A program made the position numbers and the translations under genes. From positions 34,658 through 98,657 of the forward strand of contig NZ_MDKE01000005.1 in NCBI RefSeq assembly GCF_001870485.1: DNA of 64,000 bases, in the 5' to 3' direction. Below are positions 62,601-64,000 of this stretch, in pieces. Positions within the stretch are counted from its first letter, which is position 1. The number at the start of each line of letters is the position of its first letter. This DNA comes from Oceanisphaera psychrotolerans (GTDB lineage: Bacteria > Pseudomonadota > Gammaproteobacteria > Enterobacterales > Aeromonadaceae). The notes under the pieces are model-generated. The model saw only the letters and a list, made by a program, of their open reading frames with translations. It was not told the origin of the DNA and did no database searches.

Positions 62601-64000
62601 GCGTCGGGCATGGCGACCGGCGGCAGCCTGTCGGTGCCGTCCCTTGCGCTACAAGATGATGGCAAGATAGTCGTCGCCGGTTATGCCGAAAGCAACTACA
62701 TGGACTGGATGACCAAGACCATGATTACAACCGAGTCGGTAGCGCTGGTGCGCTTTACCGAGGCTGGGGTGTTGGATACAGGTTTCGGAACTAACGGAGT
62801 GGTAACCAATACTGCTCTTGATTGGTCTGAGGTCAAAGATGTGGCCGTCCAGAGTGATGGCTCGATATTGGTTGCCGGCAACAAGTCGATATCCGGTAAT
62901 GGAGTCGATTTTGTGATGGCACGCTTTACCAGCAGCGGATCGCTGGATAGCACGTTTGGCAATAGCGGTCAGATCAATACGGACGTAGGCAACGCCAATA
63001 ATTATGTATCTGCTATGACTCTGCTGGATAATGGCGCCCTGGTGCTGGTCGGCAGTGCCCATAATGGCAGCAATGACGATATTGCGGTGGCCCATTACAA
63101 CAGCGATGGCTCCCTTAATATAAACCTCAGTGGCGAAACGCTGGGGGGGATGGTCAATTTCACCGAAGATGGCGGTGCTGTCGTGCTCGATAATGATGTC
63201 GAGATTTCCGATGCTGAGTTGGATGACGGCAATTATGCCGGCGCTACCCTGACCATTGAGCGCAATGGCGGTGTCAGTGCGGAGGATCACTTCTCGGCCA
63301 CAGGTACGCTTGGTGTCTTAGTGGAGGGAGACGACCTGACGGTCAACGGTACTGTCATAGGTACAATCACCGTTTGTTCCGGCGGTACTTTGACGTTTTC
63401 TTTCAATGGCAACGCCACACAGAGCCTGGTCAATGAGGCCATGCGTCAGATTGCCTATACAAACGATTCCGATACCCCGCCAGCTTCGGTACAGCTTGAC
63501 TGGCGTTTCGCTGATGGCAATGTGGGAGAGCAAGGTACCGGGGGGCTGCTCACAGGCAGTGGTACGGTGACGGTAGCCATTACCGCTGTTAACGACGAGC
63601 CGACCCTGACCGCCACCGCCAGCGCCCCGACTTTCACCGAGGGCGGCAGCGCGGCCGGCCTGTTCAGCGGCACCGACATCAATACTGTCGAGGCCGGTCA
63701 GACCATCAGCGGCCTGAGCTTTACCGTGAGTAACGTCACCGACGGCAGTAACGAGCGCCTCAACGTCGATGGTACCGCCATCGTGCTGACCCACGGCACC
63801 AATGGCAGCACGGCGAGCAATAGCCTCAGCTACAGCGTCAGTGTCAGCGGCACCACCGCCACTTTGTTGCTGACCGGCGGCACCCTGTCGACGGCCTCGG
63901 CCGAGACGCTGATTGACGGCATGAGTTACCAGAACAACAGCAATACTCCGAGCACCAGTAACCGGGTGGTAACCCTGACCAGCCTGCAGGATAGCGGCGG
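59685..64000 (+). CDS. Giant DUF4347-containing surface protein, partial (runs off window)
   Basis: The frame is open from ATG 59685 to the edge, 1438 codons, with no stop. There is no Sec signal; residues 17-32 read KPLITALESRILLDGA, like the LEPR-XLL motif of large exported proteins. Residues about 54-230 fit DUF4347, with SHGSSGEL (His141) and VYGCNVA (Cys184). Residues about 245-465 resemble a glutamine-amidotransferase-like fold. Cadherin-like segments ending VNDAP follow to about 740, then seven Delta-60-type repeats (746-1147), then further Ig/cadherin-like modules rich in Thr and Gly. It is probably an exported adhesin or surface enzyme dependent on the TolC and adaptor genes just upstream. 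Confidence 0.85.
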   Translation, partial: MNKQDNAKTSPGFRRKPLITALESRILLDGAAVATAVDMTTDVAFQQDPVHQPAPDQAVHFSEGDLALAPTQIQAADPSQNNGRKEVAFIDSSVEDYQTLVDGIGAGIEVQLLDGSQDGLAQLAVWAQQNSGYDAIHILSHGSSGELSLGSVVLSNANLADHSEALNQVGQALTENGDLLVYGCNVATTEGQAFITALATATGADVAASDDLTGAQVLGGDWQLEHRQGDIETEGLNVQPYSGVLAEPVQVSVFSYPGLNGSGSQPSDENANLTSIVQAQIDAGANYTLDTSITSFTDPDLADKLAASGFFFMTDMERQSPTDTSFFPESARTIFRDWVNEGGVIMMTGTSGSKDADFLNLIFDWDLSSVSASSQMYKNDANAAGTPFENVEASYLDAPSATDGINKGSVENFTTMYGTDTQAAVAVIEHGSGYVIYMGFDFYNAGTEGGQYNNAWVQEIIPAAMEYSAILAGSGDVEEDQTYTFAADAFKSGGSVLSQVKITSLPTNGSLTLSGTTVTVEQVITSAQYDLLTYTPDENFNGEDGFNWQGYDGETYSADISYELNVGAVNDAPILDTTPELALLSIDEDLPAADNLGTSVADIVADGSMTDIDGDVVEAIAVSVVDNSNGTWQYKVGSGAWTAFDFSGSNVGKALLLDSTDSIRFFADTDFNGTVTEGITFYAWDKSRSRAGNYLTIDGNSGGEGTLSVNTDNAAITVNSVNDAPNFGLPLPPTNQTAIGDGIDRGYSVVSQSDGKLLVAGYSWNGSDDDIVLVRYNSNGSLDTGFGDGNGYVRTGISASDLGNTANGTEAGDDFGYSVTVQGDGKILVSGKTQVSNGNSDVVVLRYNSDGSLDSSFGNAGVVVIDAGGTSEASWSVSEHDGNIVIAISGHSRVVVAQLTATGELDSSFGSGGLVTTDVSGSSTEYAYRLVHQPDGKIVVAGVANGTDILVLRYNDNGVLDSTFGGGDGIVTASGMATGGSLSVPSLALQDDGKIVVAGYAESNYMDWMTKTMITTESVALVRFTEAGVLDTGFGTNGVVTNTALDWSEVKDVAVQSDGSILVAGNKSISGNGVDFVMARFTSSGSLDSTFGNSGQINTDVGNANNYVSAMTLLDNGALVLVGSAHNGSNDDIAVAHYNSDGSLNINLSGETLGGMVNFTEDGGAVVLDNDVEISDAELDDGNYAGATLTIERNGGVSAEDHFSATGTLGVLVEGDDLTVNGTVIGTITVCSGGTLTFSFNGNATQSLVNEAMRQIAYTNDSDTPPASVQLDWRFADGNVGEQGTGGLLTGSGTVTVAITAVNDEPTLTATASAPTFTEGGSAAGLFSGTDINTVEAGQTISGLSFTVSNVTDGSNERLNVDGTAIVLTHGTNGSTASNSLSYSVSVSGTTATLLLTGGTLSTASAETLIDGMSYQNNSNTPSTSNRVVTLTSLQDSG
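61920..63123 (+). repeat. Seven Delta-60 beta-propeller repeats in the giant protein
   Basis: Seven diverged units of 45-70 residues share the pattern VxxQxDGKILVAG, a strand ending LVRYN, and GSLDSxFG. Examples are QSDGKLLVAG, QGDGKILVSG, QPDGKIVVAG, QDDGKIVVAG and QSDGSILVAG. Seven copies suit one closed seven-bladed propeller. Confidence 0.8.

Overview
The window is a 64-kb chromosomal segment of a marine-type gammaproteobacterium. Three conserved neighbourhoods point to Aeromonadales, perhaps an Oceanimonas, Oceanisphaera or Zobellella relative: dxs-ispA-xseB beside pomAB, nqrABCDEF-apbE-nqrM, and lipAB-ybeD-dacA-rlpA-mltB-rodA-mrdA-rlmH-rsfS-nadD-holA-lptE-leuS. The assignment comes from recalled gene order, not from a search. 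Sodium-linked functions recur: the sodium motor stator PomAB, Na+-NQR and a probable Na+/dicarboxylate symporter.

Layout. 0-2.2 kb: a second-type elongation factor G with a terminator. 2.2-7.4 kb: an accessory block with a class V aminotransferase, a frameshifted dicarboxylate symporter, a divergent LysR regulator and a decayed IS5-type transposase. 7.4-10.4 kb: isoprenoid genes dxs and ispA, with xseB. 10.6-12.3 kb: pomAB. 12.4-20.3 kb: thiI, panE, yajQ, ampG, a periplasmic cyclophilin, yajG, rlmG, alkB and bolA. 20.6-27.7 kb: the complete Na+-NQR operon with its flavin transferase (apbE) and iron factor (nqrM). 27.8-35.4 kb: dinB, two small secreted proteins, pepD, gpt, crl, proBA and a zinc-ribbon orphan. 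35.5-40.9 kb: a partial scs-like thiol-redox cluster with a LysE exporter, then small conserved genes. 41.1-42.2 kb: aroG. 42.5-56.3 kb: a long leftward series for lipoate synthesis, cell elongation and peptidoglycan, ribosome maturation, NAD, DNA polymerase delta, LPS assembly and leucyl-tRNA synthetase. 56.4 kb: ybeL. 57.3 kb to the edge: a TolC-like lipoprotein, a periplasmic adaptor and the first 1438 codons of a giant surface protein that runs off the window.

Two results stand out. First, the terminal locus (TolC-type channel, adaptor, DUF4347/seven-propeller-repeat giant protein) has no ABC ATPase in view and is the best candidate for an unusual export or surface system. Second, eight single-base losses, always one G on the coding strand, break dxs, bolA, rlpA, rodA (twice), leuS and the symporter (twice). 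Restoring one G each time returns a normal-length protein. Because dxs, rodA and leuS are normally essential, these are most likely consensus errors in the assembly.

Two intergenic repeat families are dispersed through the window: inverted repeats built on GTGAGGAGTGAGG, and heptamers of the CCCTAAT/CCCTAGT type. No tRNA, rRNA, CRISPR array or complete insertion sequence was seen.
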